DNA of 64,000 nucleotides from Pseudomonas triticicola (lineage in GTDB: Bacteria; Pseudomonadota; Gammaproteobacteria; Pseudomonadales; Pseudomonadaceae). The position numbers and the translations under genes were made by a program. Shown piece after piece: positions 37,489 to 47,052 of this stretch (its first letter is position 1; each line of letters begins with the position of its first letter). Under the pieces are notes generated by a model that was given only the letters and a program-made list of their open reading frames with translations, made no database searches and was not told the DNA's origin. The stretch lies in contig NZ_JAHSTX010000001.1 in NCBI RefSeq assembly GCF_019145375.1, positions 434,001 through 498,000 on the forward strand, written 5' to 3'.

Positions 37489-37854
37489 TCAATGCCGACG
37501 GTGGCGCTCACGCCAGGCGCGCCACCAGCCACCGCTGAGAAAGAACCGCGGAAAGGTCAGAAACTGCTCGACCAGCAAACGTGACACGGCATCTTTGCGA
37601 TCACTGAACGGCTCGGAGGCTTGCGCCTCCAGGCCGTGGCCGTGGCGCTGCAGACCCAGCGCCGCGACAATCCCGATCACACCGATGGCGACGCTGGCCA
37701 GACTCAGGCTGAACACTCCCGACACGATCAACAGAAACGCCACAATGAACAACGGCACGGCAATCAAGTGCAGGACCAGATTGGTCGGATGCTGATGATT
37801 GCCCGGGTAGGCGCGCCATTGCCACGCGGGAAGGTTGGGGTGACGTTTGCCCAT
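37489..37854 (-). CDS. DUF962/Mpo1-like membrane protein
   Basis: 121 residues. Begins MGKRHPNLPAWQWRAYPGNH followed by HPTNLVLHLIAVPLF, the His-rich start of the DUF962/Mpo1-like family, then two hydrophobic segments (about 30-75). The fungal member Mpo1 is an iron-dependent dioxygenase for 2-hydroxy fatty acids; whether the bacterial protein does this is unknown. GAGGAG stands about 8 bases before ATG 37854, which is why longer starts were rejected. Confidence 0.75.
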   Translation of the reverse strand: MGKRHPNLPAWQWRAYPGNHQHPTNLVLHLIAVPLFIVAFLLIVSGVFSLSLASVAIGVIGIVAALGLQRHGHGLEAQASEPFSDRKDAVSRLLVEQFLTFPRFFLSGGWWRAWRERHRRH

Positions 37855-37985
37855 GTTTGCTACTCCTCGATCCATGTTGAACACATGCTTGAAGAATAGG
37901 CCCGGGCGCGGAGGGCGGCGAATCAAGGTTGGCTATTGAAGTGATAGCCGTCATCGCAGGATTCGATGTAGATGCCTCTGACGCC

Positions 37986-38049
37986 TTCGCGAGCAGGCTC
38001 GCTCCCACATTGATTCTATGGCGCATGTGGGAGCAAGCCTGCTCGCGAA
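37986..38049. repeat. REP doublet (REPIN), short-spacer type
   Basis: TTCGCGAGCAGGCTCGCTCC at 37986 and GTGGGAGCAAGCCTGCTCGC (one change) ending at 38049, just after the end of the minus-strand chemoreceptor gene. Confidence 0.92.
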
Positions 38050-38056
38050 AGCGGAC

Positions 38057-39538
38057 TCACAATTTCAACTGACCTATCGCCTTGTTCAACTCCCCGGCCA
38101 ATGTCGCCAGCTCATTACTGGTCGTCGCCGAATCCACCGTCTGCTGCACGGTGTTCTCGGTCACGTCACGAATACTCACCACCGCCCGGTTCATCTCCTC
38201 GGCAACCTGACTCTGCTGTTCCGCCGCGACGGCAATCTGCGTGTTGCTTTCGCGCATCTGCGCCACTGCCCCGGTAATTTCCGCCAGCGCCGCGCCAGCC
38301 TCCTGGGCCTGCTGCACGCAGTCGTCGGCCTTGTATGAACTCTCCTGCATGAAATCCACCGCATCGCGGGTGCCAGCCTGCAACGCGGCGATCATGCCGG
38401 TGATCTCGTCGGTGGACGCCTGCACGCGCTTGGCGAGGTTGCGCACTTCATCGGCGACCACGGCAAAGCCGCGCCCCATCTCCCCGGCGCGGGCCGCTTC
38501 GATGGCCGCATTCAGCGCGAGCAGATTGGTCTGTTCGGCGATGCTGTGAATCACGCTGACCACGCCGTTGATCTTCTGGCTGTCCTCGGCCAGGCGTTGA
38601 ATCATTTCTGCCGTCTGCTGCACGCCGCTGGACAGTCCGGCAATCGACTGCTGCACCCGCGCGACTACTTGCTGGCCGCTGCCGGCGAGGCCGTCGGCGG
38701 TTTTCGACAGATCGCGGGTGGCGCCGGCGTGTTGAGCGATGTGATAAACGGTGGCGGTCATTTCGTTGATCGCGGTGGCGGCCTGATCGGTTTCGCTTTG
38801 CTGGCCGAGCATGCCGTGGCGCACATCATTCATGCTTGAGGCCAGCCGCGCTGCACCGTCGTCCAGTTGTCGCGCGGTGCTGGCAACGGTGCTCACGACG
38901 CGTTGATAACCGGCCTGCATGGCGTTGAAGGCATTGGCCATCTGCCCGACTTCGTCCTTGCCCACCAGCGGCACACGAGCAGAAAGATCGCCGGTTTTTT
39001 CAACGTGCAGCATCACGTCTTTCAACGTGTTGAGCTGGCTGAGCAGAAAACGGATCAACAGTTGCGAGGCGCCGAGCATCACCAGCATCAGGACGAAGAC
39101 CGCCAATGCATAGTTGGCGAAACGCTCGCTGAACACCTGGCTCAGGCTCGGGGCGGAGGCGATGACCGCCACTTGTTCGCCGTCGGCACGGCTGAACACT
39201 TCGGCGCCGATCAACGGGTCGTCACCGAACAGTGGCATTTCATTGGTGGCGTTCCAGCCGTTGCTGCCGCTGATTTCCAGCAGCGGTTGATCGTTGATAC
39301 GCGGCGCTTCACCGCGCTTGAAGGTCAGCACCTGAGCGGACTTGGGCAACGGTTGCCCGAGCGGCCAGGCCTTGAGCAACTGCGCCTGCGCCTGCGCGGA
39401 CACCTGCGCGGCGTGGCTGCGGGCCTGTTGTTCGAGATGCACGGCGTACAATACGAGCAGCAGGGTAGTGACAAAGGCGACCGCGTTGACCGCCCAGAAT
39501 TTGTATTTCAGCGAGATGTTGCTAAGCCAGGCACCCAT
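38057..39538 (-). CDS. Methyl-accepting chemotaxis protein
   Basis: 493-residue chemoreceptor. First membrane segment at about residues 16-33, a periplasmic region of about 120 residues without a recognisable Cache motif, second membrane segment near 155-180, a HAMP domain, and a cytoplasmic signalling domain. The highly conserved hairpin tip reads [19 protein letters not shown] and then [17 protein letters not shown]. It ends [12 protein letters not shown] with no CheR/CheB pentapeptide. ATG 39538 is preferred over an upstream TTG because it gives a short basic N-terminus before the membrane span. The ligand is unknown. Confidence 0.95.
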   Translation of the reverse strand: MGAWLSNISLKYKFWAVNAVAFVTTLLLVLYAVHLEQQARSHAAQVSAQAQAQLLKAWPLGQPLPKSAQVLTFKRGEAPRINDQPLLEISGSNGWNATNEMPLFGDDPLIGAEVFSRADGEQVAVIASAPSLSQVFSERFANYALAVFVLMLVMLGASQLLIRFLLSQLNTLKDVMLHVEKTGDLSARVPLVGKDEVGQMANAFNAMQAGYQRVVSTVASTARQLDDGAARLASSMNDVRHGMLGQQSETDQAATAINEMTATVYHIAQHAGATRDLSKTADGLAGSGQQVVARVQQSIAGLSSGVQQTAEMIQRLAEDSQKINGVVSVIHSIAEQTNLLALNAAIEAARAGEMGRGFAVVADEVRNLAKRVQASTDEITGMIAALQAGTRDAVDFMQESSYKADDCVQQAQEAGAALAEITGAVAQMRESNTQIAVAAEQQSQVAEEMNRAVVSIRDVTENTVQQTVDSATTSNELATLAGELNKAIGQLKL

Positions 39539-39642
39539 GGAGGTCTTCTCTGATAGCGGAAACAGTTTTGGCAAGGTGCCATTATTGTGCCGCTATGCAG
39601 GCTCGGGAGCTTTGATATGAATCAACAGATGCCGAGATCTAT

Positions 39643-39732
39643 TGTGGGAGCGAGCCTGCTCGCGAAGAGGGCGTGTCAGTCAACATCATTGCCATCTGAA
39701 CCACTGCTTTCGCGAGCAGGCTCGCTCCCACA
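39643..39732. repeat. REP doublet (REPIN), long-spacer type
   Basis: GTGGGAGCGAGCCTGCTCGC at 39644, inverted copy ending at 39732, spacer about 42 bases with GTGTCAGTC. It lies right after the end of tatD, 7 bases from the stop. Confidence 0.92.
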
Positions 39733-39738
39733 AGAGAA

Positions 39739-40554
39739 TTATGGTGTGTCAGGGAGGGCGGGGAGGTTGTAGAACGCCCGGGCACACGCGGTGGTATGCG
39801 CGGCCAGCGCTGACTCGGTCTCGCCGCGATGCAACGCCACCTCGCGCAACACTTCGGTCAGATACGCCGGCTCGTTGCGGCCGTTTTTTGGTTTCGGTCG
39901 CAGCGTGCGCGGCAGCAGATAGGGTGCGTCGCTTTCCAGCATCAGCCGTCCCGCTTTGATCTCTTTGACCAGCGGATGCAGATGCGTGCCCCGGCGTTCG
40001 TCGCAGATCCAGCCGGTGATGCCGATGTGCAGATCCAGATCGAGGTAGTTGAACAAGGCCTTTTGCTCGCCAGTGAAGCAGTGCACCACCGCCGCCGGCA
40101 GTTGATCGCGGAAGTCCTTGAGGATCTCCAGCAGGCGCTGGCTGGCATCGCGCTCATGCAGGAACACCGGCAATTGCAGCTCGACGGCCAGCGCCAGGTG
40201 TTCTTCGAGAACCTTTTCCTGTTGCGGGCGCGGGGAGAAGTCGCGGTTGAAATCCAGGCCGCATTCACCTACCGCGACGACACTGGATTCGTTCAACAGA
40301 CTGCGCAGGCGACGCGCGCTGTCAGCATTCCAGTCGCTGGCCGAATGCGGGTGAATACCGGCGGTGGCGAACAGCCGTTGGCCGCTTTCATCCAGTTGTT
40401 GGCACAGTTCCAGCGCCTGTTCGCTACCCTCGACGCTGGTGCCTGTCAGCACCAGTTGGCAGACGCCGGCGGCGTAGGCGCGGTCGAGCACGGCCTGGTG
40501 TTTGTCGGCGAAACTGGGGTTGGTCAGGTTGACGCCGATATCGATGAGTTGCAT
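39739..40554 (-). CDS. tatD: TatD-family deoxyribonuclease
   Basis: 271-residue metal-dependent hydrolase (TIM barrel). It begins [15 protein letters not shown], like E. coli TatD rather than the HxH start of YcfH/YjjV. It carries [38 protein letters not shown] and [12 protein letters not shown] in order. TatD degrades DNA in repair and oxidative stress. GAGG lies before ATG 40554. It is divergent from the transglycosylase gene, with 234 bases between the starts and no gene in them. Confidence 0.93.
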   Translation of the reverse strand: MQLIDIGVNLTNPSFADKHQAVLDRAYAAGVCQLVLTGTSVEGSEQALELCQQLDESGQRLFATAGIHPHSASDWNADSARRLRSLLNESSVVAVGECGLDFNRDFSPRPQQEKVLEEHLALAVELQLPVFLHERDASQRLLEILKDFRDQLPAAVVHCFTGEQKALFNYLDLDLHIGITGWICDERRGTHLHPLVKEIKAGRLMLESDAPYLLPRTLRPKPKNGRNEPAYLTEVLREVALHRGETESALAAHTTACARAFYNLPALPDTP

Positions 40555-40788
40555 GGTGCTACCTCGGGCCGAAGGCCGGAAAGCATATCAGAGCTGTAGA
40601 TTTATAAGAAAAGCCAAGAACTACAAAGACTTATGGCTGTCTGTTGAGGCCGCGAAGGACTCCGGGGTGGCGACGATGCCATCACTGTGCCAGTCTCTCG
40701 CACTTTATCAGCGCTCAAAGCGCTCTGTTTTCGTCGGTGATGTCGTCTTTTTTGCGACGAATCGCCCCGTATTCTTTTCGGAGAGTGG

Positions 40789-42210
40789 ATGCATCGTCCC
40801 TCGGTTCTGCTGCTGTTGTGTGCTGCGTTGCTGCTGCCGATGACGGCGGTCGCGCGCCTGCCCGGGCCGCTGCAAGCAGTGCCGGCGAGCAAGGTTCGCG
40901 ACCTCTCGGACATTCGCAGCAGCCGCGTGTTGCGAGTGTTGGTCAATCAGAGCCGCAACAGCTCCGGCGAGGTCCAGGGCCAGGCCATCGGTGTCGAGTA
41001 CCACCGATTGCGCGCGTTCGAGCAATACCTCAATGGCCATGCTCGTGACGGCCAGGAAGTCACCCTCAAGATCATTCCCAAAGCCAAGGATCAATTGCTC
41101 GGCGCCTTGCAGCGCGGCGAAGGCGATATGGTCGCGCCCGGTGAATTGCTCGACCTGCCATCGGGCTATGCAGTGGCCAGCAGTGAGCCGATTGCCAGCA
41201 ACGTGCCGCTGGTGCTGGTCGGCATCAAGGGCCAGCGCCGTTACACCAAGGTCGAGCAACTGTCCGGCAAAACCCTGGCGCTGCCCACCGGTAGTGCGGC
41301 GGGGGAGGTGGTCAGTCAGCTTAACCAGAAACTGGCGCTGCACAAACTGGCGCCGATCAATATCGAATGGGTCGATCCGACGCTGGCGGTCGAAGATGTG
41401 CTGGAGATGGTTCAGGGTGGGATTTTTCACCTGACCATTGTCGAGCAACCGATTGCCGAGCGCTGGGGCAAGATACTGCCGAAGCTGCGCCTCGATCGGC
41501 AACTGAGCCTCGGCGAGCCGGGCGAAGAACATTGGTTCGTGCGCCGCGATGCGTCGATGTTGCGCGCGAGCATCGATCGCTTCCTCACCGGTTACAAGAA
41601 ACCGTCGGACGAAGACGCGGCGTTTCTGCGCATCTATCGACGCCTGTATCAGGTACACAATCCGCTGGCCAAGGCCGATCGCCAGCGTCTGGAAAAACTC
41701 CGTCCGACCCTGCAGAAGCATGCCGACGCACAGAACATGGACTGGCTCAATCTGGCGGCGCTGGCGTTCAAGGAATCGCGTCTGCAGCCCAACGCTCGCA
41801 GCGGCAGCGGCCCGACAGGGCTGATGCAGATCACCCCGTCCGCCGCGCAGCGGGTCGGCGTGAGCAATATCCAGAATCTCGATGCGAATGTGCAGGCCGG
41901 CGCCAGGTACCTGGCGCTGATCCGCCGCAAGTTCTTCAGCAGCCCGAAACTCAACGAGCGTGAGCGCATGGCTTTCACCCTCGCCGCTTACAACATCGGC
42001 CCCGAGCGCGTGCAGGGCATGCGCGCCGAAGCTCGCCGCCGTGGTCTCAATCCCAACCAGTGGTTCTTCCAGGTCGAGCGCATCGCCATGGAGCAGGTGG
42101 GGATGGGCGCCGTCAGCTATGTTAATAGCGTGAACAAGTATTACCTGGCATTCGACCGGGAGCGAGAGTCGCTCGAGCCCCGGCAGCAGAAAGTGGTCTC
42201 ACGGAAATAA
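40789..42210 (+). CDS. mltF: Membrane-bound lytic murein transglycosylase F-like
   Basis: 473 residues. A signal sequence (about 1-22, LLLLCAALLLPMTAVA) lacks a lipobox cysteine. Residues about 35-280 form a periplasmic solute-binding (SBP family 3) regulatory domain. From about 320 a goose-type SLT domain follows, with catalytic Glu in AFKESRLQPNA, then GPTGLMQITPSAA and AYNIGPERV. The architecture is that of MltF/YfhD, which cleaves peptidoglycan glycan strands. Pseudomonads often carry more than one MltF paralogue, so the symbol marks family, not strict orthology. Confidence 0.88.
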   Translation: MHRPSVLLLLCAALLLPMTAVARLPGPLQAVPASKVRDLSDIRSSRVLRVLVNQSRNSSGEVQGQAIGVEYHRLRAFEQYLNGHARDGQEVTLKIIPKAKDQLLGALQRGEGDMVAPGELLDLPSGYAVASSEPIASNVPLVLVGIKGQRRYTKVEQLSGKTLALPTGSAAGEVVSQLNQKLALHKLAPINIEWVDPTLAVEDVLEMVQGGIFHLTIVEQPIAERWGKILPKLRLDRQLSLGEPGEEHWFVRRDASMLRASIDRFLTGYKKPSDEDAAFLRIYRRLYQVHNPLAKADRQRLEKLRPTLQKHADAQNMDWLNLAALAFKESRLQPNARSGSGPTGLMQITPSAAQRVGVSNIQNLDANVQAGARYLALIRRKFFSSPKLNERERMAFTLAAYNIGPERVQGMRAEARRRGLNPNQWFFQVERIAMEQVGMGAVSYVNSVNKYYLAFDRERESLEPRQQKVVSRK

Positions 42211-42212
42211 TC

Positions 42213-42229
42213 TAACAATTCGATTGTTA
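42213..42229. promoter_or_regulatory. Perfect inverted repeat, possible operator upstream of the DoxX gene
   Basis: TAACAAT and ATTGTTA separated by TCG, starting 3 bases after the transglycosylase stop and about 95 bases before the DoxX start, in an AT-rich stretch. It has the size of a dimeric regulator site but no T run, so it is not a terminator. Confidence 0.4.
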
Positions 42230-42323
42230 TAGCGAATTTTTTGCGCTTTAAACATGAAATAAACTGATTAAGATAGCGACCAACCCAAACATACAAACAC
42301 TTCTGCACAACAAGGAATGCACC

Positions 42324-42758
42324 ATGAGCTCTCTGATCAACAAGGTTCTGTTCACCCGCGCCGGTTACGGCCTGACTGTCCTGCGCATTGCTGTCGGCGT
42401 GATCTTCGCCGCCCACGGTTCGCAGAAACTCTTTGGTCTGTTCGGTGGCTACGGCCTGGCCGGCACCGCCCAATGGATGGAAAGCATCGGTCTTACCCCG
42501 GGCTACCTGATGGCCTCGCTGGCTGGCGGTACCGAGTTCTTCGCCGGTCTGGCGCTGATCATCGGCCTGCTGGTACGCCCGGCGGCACTGGGTCTGGCGT
42601 TCCTCTCGCTGGTGGCGATCTTCTCGGTGCACATCGGCAACGGTCTGTTCATGGCCAACAACGGTTATGAGTTTGCTCTGGCTCTGCTCGCCGGCAGCAT
42701 CGCGGTACTGATCGAAGGTGCCGGCAAGCTCTCGGCGGATCGCGCCATCGCCGGTTGA
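42324..42758 (+). CDS. DoxX family membrane protein
   Basis: 144 residues with four hydrophobic segments. The first carries TVLRIAVGVIFAAHGSQKLF, the DoxX signature, and the second GTEFFAGLALIIGLLVRPAAL. DoxX/YphA-type proteins are small inner-membrane proteins linked to redox stress in several bacteria, with no proven reaction. AAGGA precedes the ATG by 7 bases. A monocistronic arrangement is supported by a strong terminator right after it. Confidence 0.9.
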   Translation: MSSLINKVLFTRAGYGLTVLRIAVGVIFAAHGSQKLFGLFGGYGLAGTAQWMESIGLTPGYLMASLAGGTEFFAGLALIIGLLVRPAALGLAFLSLVAIFSVHIGNGLFMANNGYEFALALLAGSIAVLIEGAGKLSADRAIAG

Positions 42759-42775
42759 AGGCTCTGGCTCAAGGC

Positions 42776-42804
42776 AAAGGCCCGCATTGTGCGGGCCTTT
42801 TTTT
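42776..42804 (+). terminator. Intrinsic terminator of the DoxX gene
   Basis: AAAGGCCCGCA pairs with TGCGGGCCTTT around TTG, followed by further T. Nothing else is seen in 42805-43007. Confidence 0.93.
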
Positions 42805-43007
42805 GTTGCGGGGGATTCTTGACACTGGTTGGTCACGTTCTCTAGGATGTTGCCCATGCGCCGATTTAAACAGCTACTTGCGGGGCGCCAGGTGACTTCT
42901 ACAGTTACCGTCAGAAGCCGGAACAGGGCTTCGAAATACCGCTAAAGCGCTGGTTCGGTGTTGCCTCTCACCTGCCATGCAGACTTTTGAGGCAGAGACA
43001 CGACACG

Positions 43008-43316
43008 ATGAACGCACTACGCCCTCCAGCACGTCCCGCGCCGATCACGGCACATGTCACCCAGCGCAACCCGAAAATTCTTCTTGGCGGCAAACACCAG
43101 CCGACGCTGTTGCGTTATCTCGATGGCTGGCCACGTCGCAGCGGCGGTCCTGCCGCGTTCCTGATCCAGTTTGTCGATGACGGCGAGTCGCTGGCGCGTT
43201 TCGCTACGGACAGCTTTGATCTGGCGGTGATTCAGGCGCCGAGCGCAGACGATGCGCCGGAAATGATCAAGCAACTCACCCGCGTAGCGCGGCAGGGCCT
43301 GATCACTCGGCGCTGA
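43008..43316 (+). CDS. Hypothetical protein, 102 residues
   Basis: Unrecognised soluble protein, no signal or membrane segment. Its N-terminus is proline-rich and basic (ALRPPARPAPITAHV); the rest has an alternating alpha/beta look with DSFDLAVIQAPSADDAPEMI near the end, loosely like the last strands of a Rossmann-type fold. ATG 43008 gives a protein whose codon use resembles neighbouring genes. It converges on greB with 6 bases between stops. No function can be assigned. Confidence 0.65.
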   Translation: MNALRPPARPAPITAHVTQRNPKILLGGKHQPTLLRYLDGWPRRSGGPAAFLIQFVDDGESLARFATDSFDLAVIQAPSADDAPEMIKQLTRVARQGLITRR

Positions 43317-43322
43317 TCAGTC

Positions 43323-43820
43323 TTACGGGTATTCAATCGCAACGATGTAAACGAACTGCTCGCCGGTCGGCGTCTGCACCCGCACTTCCGCGTCGAGTGC
43401 CTTGCCGATCAGCGCGCGGGCCAGCGGCGAGTCGATGCTGATCAAACCCTGTTTGAGGTCCAGTTCATCGGGGCCGACGATGCGGTAGCGCGACTGCTTG
43501 CCGTCCTCGTCTTCGATGGTTACCCAGGCGCCGAAATAGACCTTGTTCGGGTCGCTGGGTTTTTCGCTGACCACCTTGAGCGCTTCCAGGCGTTTGGTGA
43601 GAAAGCGCACGCGGCTGTCGATTTCGCGCAGCATCTTCTTGCCGTAGGTATATTCGGCGTTTTCCGAACGATCGCCCTGCGCCGCCGCTTCACTCACCGC
43701 CTGGGTGACCTGCGGGCGACGCACATGCCACAACTCATGGAATTCAGCGCGCATCCGTGCTTCACCCTCGGGGGTGATCAGCGCGGTGCCGGCGGTGCGG
43801 GGAGGGCGATAACGACTCAT
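43323..43820 (-). CDS. greB: Transcription elongation factor GreB
   Basis: 165 residues. N-terminal coiled coil with the acidic tip [14 protein letters not shown], which reaches into the RNA polymerase secondary channel, followed by [16 protein letters not shown]. The C-terminal FKBP-like domain has [17 protein letters not shown]. GreB rescues backtracked polymerase by transcript cleavage. Starts at ATG 43820 with only a weak Shine-Dalgarno. A more distant Gre-like protein is encoded at 56151-56633. Confidence 0.95.
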   Translation of the reverse strand: MSRYRPPRTAGTALITPEGEARMRAEFHELWHVRRPQVTQAVSEAAAQGDRSENAEYTYGKKMLREIDSRVRFLTKRLEALKVVSEKPSDPNKVYFGAWVTIEDEDGKQSRYRIVGPDELDLKQGLISIDSPLARALIGKALDAEVRVQTPTGEQFVYIVAIEYP

Positions 43821-43854
43821 GGCGACTTCTTGTGATTAAGACCGCGTGAGTCTA

Positions 43855-46359
43855 TCAACCCTCGCGCAACACTGTCAGCGGGCTGGCATTCAGCGCCCGG
43901 CGAGTGCCGAACACACCGGCGCCACCAATCAGCGCGGCGCCAATCAGCGGCAGCACCAGCAGCCATGGATGCGGATGCCATGGCAGATCAAAGGCGAAGC
44001 GGTACAGCACCAGACTGACCACCTCCGAACCGATCGCCGCGAGCAGACCGCTGACCGCACCCAACAAGCCGAACTCGATACGCCGCGCCTTGATCAGCAA
44101 CTGCCGCTCGGCGCCCAGCGCGCGCAACAGCGCACCCTGGCGGATGCGTTCATCCAGCGTCGCTTGCAGGCCGGAGAACAGCACCGCCATCCCCGCAGCC
44201 AGAACAAACAACAACACATATTCCACTGCCAGGGTGACCTGAGCGAGGATGCTGCGCAGCTGTTCGAGCAAGGCTTCGACCTGCAGGATGGTCACCGCCG
44301 GGAAGGTCCGCGACAGCTCGACGATCTGCTGGTCATGCCCAGGGGCCAGGTAGAAACTGGTCAGGTAGGTGGCCGGCAGATCCTTCAGGGTGCCGGGCTG
44401 AAAGATCATGAAGAAGTTCGGCTGGAAGTTGTCCCAGTTGATCTCTCGCAGGCTGGTGACCTTTGCTTCGCGATTGACGCCGCCAACGCTGAACACCATG
44501 TGATCGCCGAGTTTGAGTTTCAGGCTTTCGGCCACCTTGCCTTCCACCGAAACCCCCGGCACGTCGTCGGACGGCTGGCCGCTCCACCACGAGCCGGCGG
44601 TGAGCTTGTTGCCGGCCGGCAGATCCGCCCCCCAGGTCAGGCTCAGATCACGCTGGATGGCGCGGTCACCGGCCGAGTCCTTGCTGACGATTTGTTGTAC
44701 CGCTTCGCCATTGATGCTGATCAATCGACCTGGCACCACCGGATACAGCGGCGCCGCTTGCGCGGACACCTTGATCAGGTGATCGGCGAAGGCTTGCTTG
44801 TCAGCCGGGAGGATGTTCAGCGCGAAGTAGTTCGGCGCATTTTTCGGCAACTGGTTTTGCCAGGTGTCGAGCAGCTCACCGCGCAGCAGCGCGATCAGCG
44901 CCATCGACAGCAGAATCAGGCCGAACGCCAGCGACTGCCCGGCCGCCGCCAATGGATGCCGCAACAACTGGCCAAGGCCCAGACGCCATGGCAACGAGGC
45001 GCGGGCGAGCAGGCGGCGCAGGCTTTGCAGCAACAACAGCAGCAGGCCGCCCAGCACCAGCGCGGCGACTACGCCACCGCCGAGCAGGGCGAAGGTCAGC
45101 AGCAGGTCGAGGCTCAGACGCCACATGATCAGGCCCAGCGCACCCAGCGCCGCGCCGTAGACCATCCATGTGCTCGAGGGGATCGGCAGCATGTCGCGGC
45201 GCAACACCCGCAGCGGCGGCACGCGACCCAGTGCGGCCAATGGCGGCAAGGCAAAACCGGCCAGCGCCACCAGCCCGGTGCCAATCCCGGCCATCGCCGG
45301 AAACAGCCCGCCCGGTGGCACGTCACTTGGCAGCAAATCATGCAGCAACGCGAACAGCCCCAGTTGCGCCAGCCAGCCGAGCAGCGCGCCACTGATGGCG
45401 GCAATCAGGCCGAGCACGGTCAGTTGCAGGCTGAACAGCACCATGGTTTCCCGGCGCGACAAGCCGAGGCAGCGCAGCAAGGCACTGGCGTCGAAACGCC
45501 GGCTGGCGAAACGGTTGGCTGACAACGCCACGGCTACGCCAGCCAACAACACCGCAACCAGACTGGCCATGTTCAGGTAGCGCTCGGCCTTACCCAGCGC
45601 GCCGCCAATCTGTCGGTTGCCGTCGCGGGCATCCTGGATTCGCTGATTGGCAGCGAGGCCTGGTTTGATCAATTCACGATAGGTTTCCAGCGTCTGCGGT
45701 TCACCGCGCCACAGTTCTCGATAGCTTACCCGGCTGCCCGGTTGCACCACGCCGGTCGCGGTGAGGTCGTCAAGATTGATCAGTACCCGTGGCGTCAGGC
45801 TGTAGAAGTTGCCAGCGCGATCCGGCTCGTAGGTCAGCACGCGGGTCAGCTTCAAGGTCTTCATGCCGACGTCAATGCTGTCGCCGATCTTCAGATCCAG
45901 CGCGGTCAGCAGACGCGCCTCGACCCAGGCTTCACCGGGTTGCGGTTCGCCGCCGACTTCTTCCTGGGCAAAGGGTGCGGGCGCGCTCTTCAGCTCGCCA
46001 CGCAGTGGATAGGCGCGGTCGACGGCTTTGATGCTGGATAACTGAATGCCGTTGTCGGTGGCAATGACGCTGGAAAACTCCACCACTTGTGCATGATTGA
46101 GGCGCAGTTCGGTGCCGCTGCGGATTTGCTCCTCGCGGGCCGGCGAGCTGCCTTCAAGGACCAGATCGGCACCGAGAAACTCGGTCGCGCGCAGCATCAT
46201 CGCGCCGTTGAGGCGGGCGCCGAAGTAGCCGATCGCGGTGCTCGCCGCGACGGCCACCACCAGCGCGAAGAACAACACGCGCAATTCTCCGGCGCGGGCA
46301 TCGCGCATGAGCTGGCGCAGGGCAAGACTGAACAGACGCAACAGCGGCAGACGTGCCAT
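43855..46359 (-). CDS. FtsX-family ABC transporter permease (YbbP-like)
   Basis: 834-residue permease with an N-terminal membrane segment, a large periplasmic region, and two FtsX/MacB-type membrane blocks (about residues 260-480 and 710-834), the architecture of E. coli YbbP. Exported substrate unknown; related systems handle lipids or lipoproteins. Its ATG and the stop of the ATPase gene share one base (TGATG), so the two are translated together. Confidence 0.92.
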   Translation of the reverse strand: MARLPLLRLFSLALRQLMRDARAGELRVLFFALVVAVAASTAIGYFGARLNGAMMLRATEFLGADLVLEGSSPAREEQIRSGTELRLNHAQVVEFSSVIATDNGIQLSSIKAVDRAYPLRGELKSAPAPFAQEEVGGEPQPGEAWVEARLLTALDLKIGDSIDVGMKTLKLTRVLTYEPDRAGNFYSLTPRVLINLDDLTATGVVQPGSRVSYRELWRGEPQTLETYRELIKPGLAANQRIQDARDGNRQIGGALGKAERYLNMASLVAVLLAGVAVALSANRFASRRFDASALLRCLGLSRRETMVLFSLQLTVLGLIAAISGALLGWLAQLGLFALLHDLLPSDVPPGGLFPAMAGIGTGLVALAGFALPPLAALGRVPPLRVLRRDMLPIPSSTWMVYGAALGALGLIMWRLSLDLLLTFALLGGGVVAALVLGGLLLLLLQSLRRLLARASLPWRLGLGQLLRHPLAAAGQSLAFGLILLSMALIALLRGELLDTWQNQLPKNAPNYFALNILPADKQAFADHLIKVSAQAAPLYPVVPGRLISINGEAVQQIVSKDSAGDRAIQRDLSLTWGADLPAGNKLTAGSWWSGQPSDDVPGVSVEGKVAESLKLKLGDHMVFSVGGVNREAKVTSLREINWDNFQPNFFMIFQPGTLKDLPATYLTSFYLAPGHDQQIVELSRTFPAVTILQVEALLEQLRSILAQVTLAVEYVLLFVLAAGMAVLFSGLQATLDERIRQGALLRALGAERQLLIKARRIEFGLLGAVSGLLAAIGSEVVSLVLYRFAFDLPWHPHPWLLVLPLIGAALIGGAGVFGTRRALNASPLTVLREG

Positions 46360-47042
46360 CAAGGCTCCAGAGGGGCGACCAGCAGCCCGGCTTCAAGACG
46401 GATCAGGCGCCGGCAGCGATGGGCCAGGCGTTCGTCGTGGGTCACCAGCACAAGGGTGGTGCCGCGTTCCTTGTTCAATTCGAACAGCAAGTCGCTGATG
46501 CGCTCGCCGGTGTGGCTGTCGAGGTTGCCGGTCGGTTCGTCGGCGAACAGCACGTCCGGTTCGGCAGCGAAGGCGCGGGCGATGGCCACGCGCTGCTGTT
46601 CACCACCGGAGAGCTGGCGCGGCGAGTGAGTCAGGCGCTGGCCGAGGCCGACGCGCTGAAGCAATTGCGTGGCGCGCTCGCGGGCATCTTTGCGGCCGTC
46701 GAGCTCAAGCGGCAGCATGACGTTTTCCAGCGCATTGAGGCTGTCGAGCAACTGAAATGACTGGAAGACAAACCCGACATGCTCGGCGCGGATTCGTGCG
46801 CGCTGGTCTTCGTCGAGATTGCTCAGGCCCTGGCCGGCGAGGGTGACTTCGCCGCTGCTCGGCAGGTCAAGGCCGGCGAGCAGGCCGAGGAGGGTGGATT
46901 TGCCGGAACCGGACGCGCCGACGATGGCCAGGCTGTCGCCCTTGTTCAGTTCCAGGCTGAGTTCGTGCAGGATAGTCAGTTCACCTTCCGCGCTAGGGAC
47001 CACTTTGCTGAGGTTCTTCGCGGTGAGAATGCTTGCGCCCAT
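46359..47042 (-). CDS. ABC transporter ATP-binding protein (YbbA-like)
   Basis: 227-residue ATPase of the MacB/LolD group. Walker A GASGSGKST is near residue 43, the Q-loop is VFQSF, the signature is LSGGEQQRVAIARAF and Walker B is VLFADEPTGNLD, then the H-loop THDERLA. Start ATG 47042 has no clear Shine-Dalgarno. It is divergent from tesA with 10 bases between start codons, the same head-to-head arrangement as ybbA-tesA in E. coli. Confidence 0.93.
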   Translation of the reverse strand: MGASILTAKNLSKVVPSAEGELTILHELSLELNKGDSLAIVGASGSGKSTLLGLLAGLDLPSSGEVTLAGQGLSNLDEDQRARIRAEHVGFVFQSFQLLDSLNALENVMLPLELDGRKDARERATQLLQRVGLGQRLTHSPRQLSGGEQQRVAIARAFAAEPDVLFADEPTGNLDSHTGERISDLLFELNKERGTTLVLVTHDERLAHRCRRLIRLEAGLLVAPLEP

Positions 47043-47052
47043 GGAGAATCCG

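Noticed and set aside
43846..45522. A 558-codon plus-strand frame opposite the FtsX-type permease
   Set aside because: Glutamine- and arginine-rich low-complexity translation; the opposite strand encodes a clear ABC permease.
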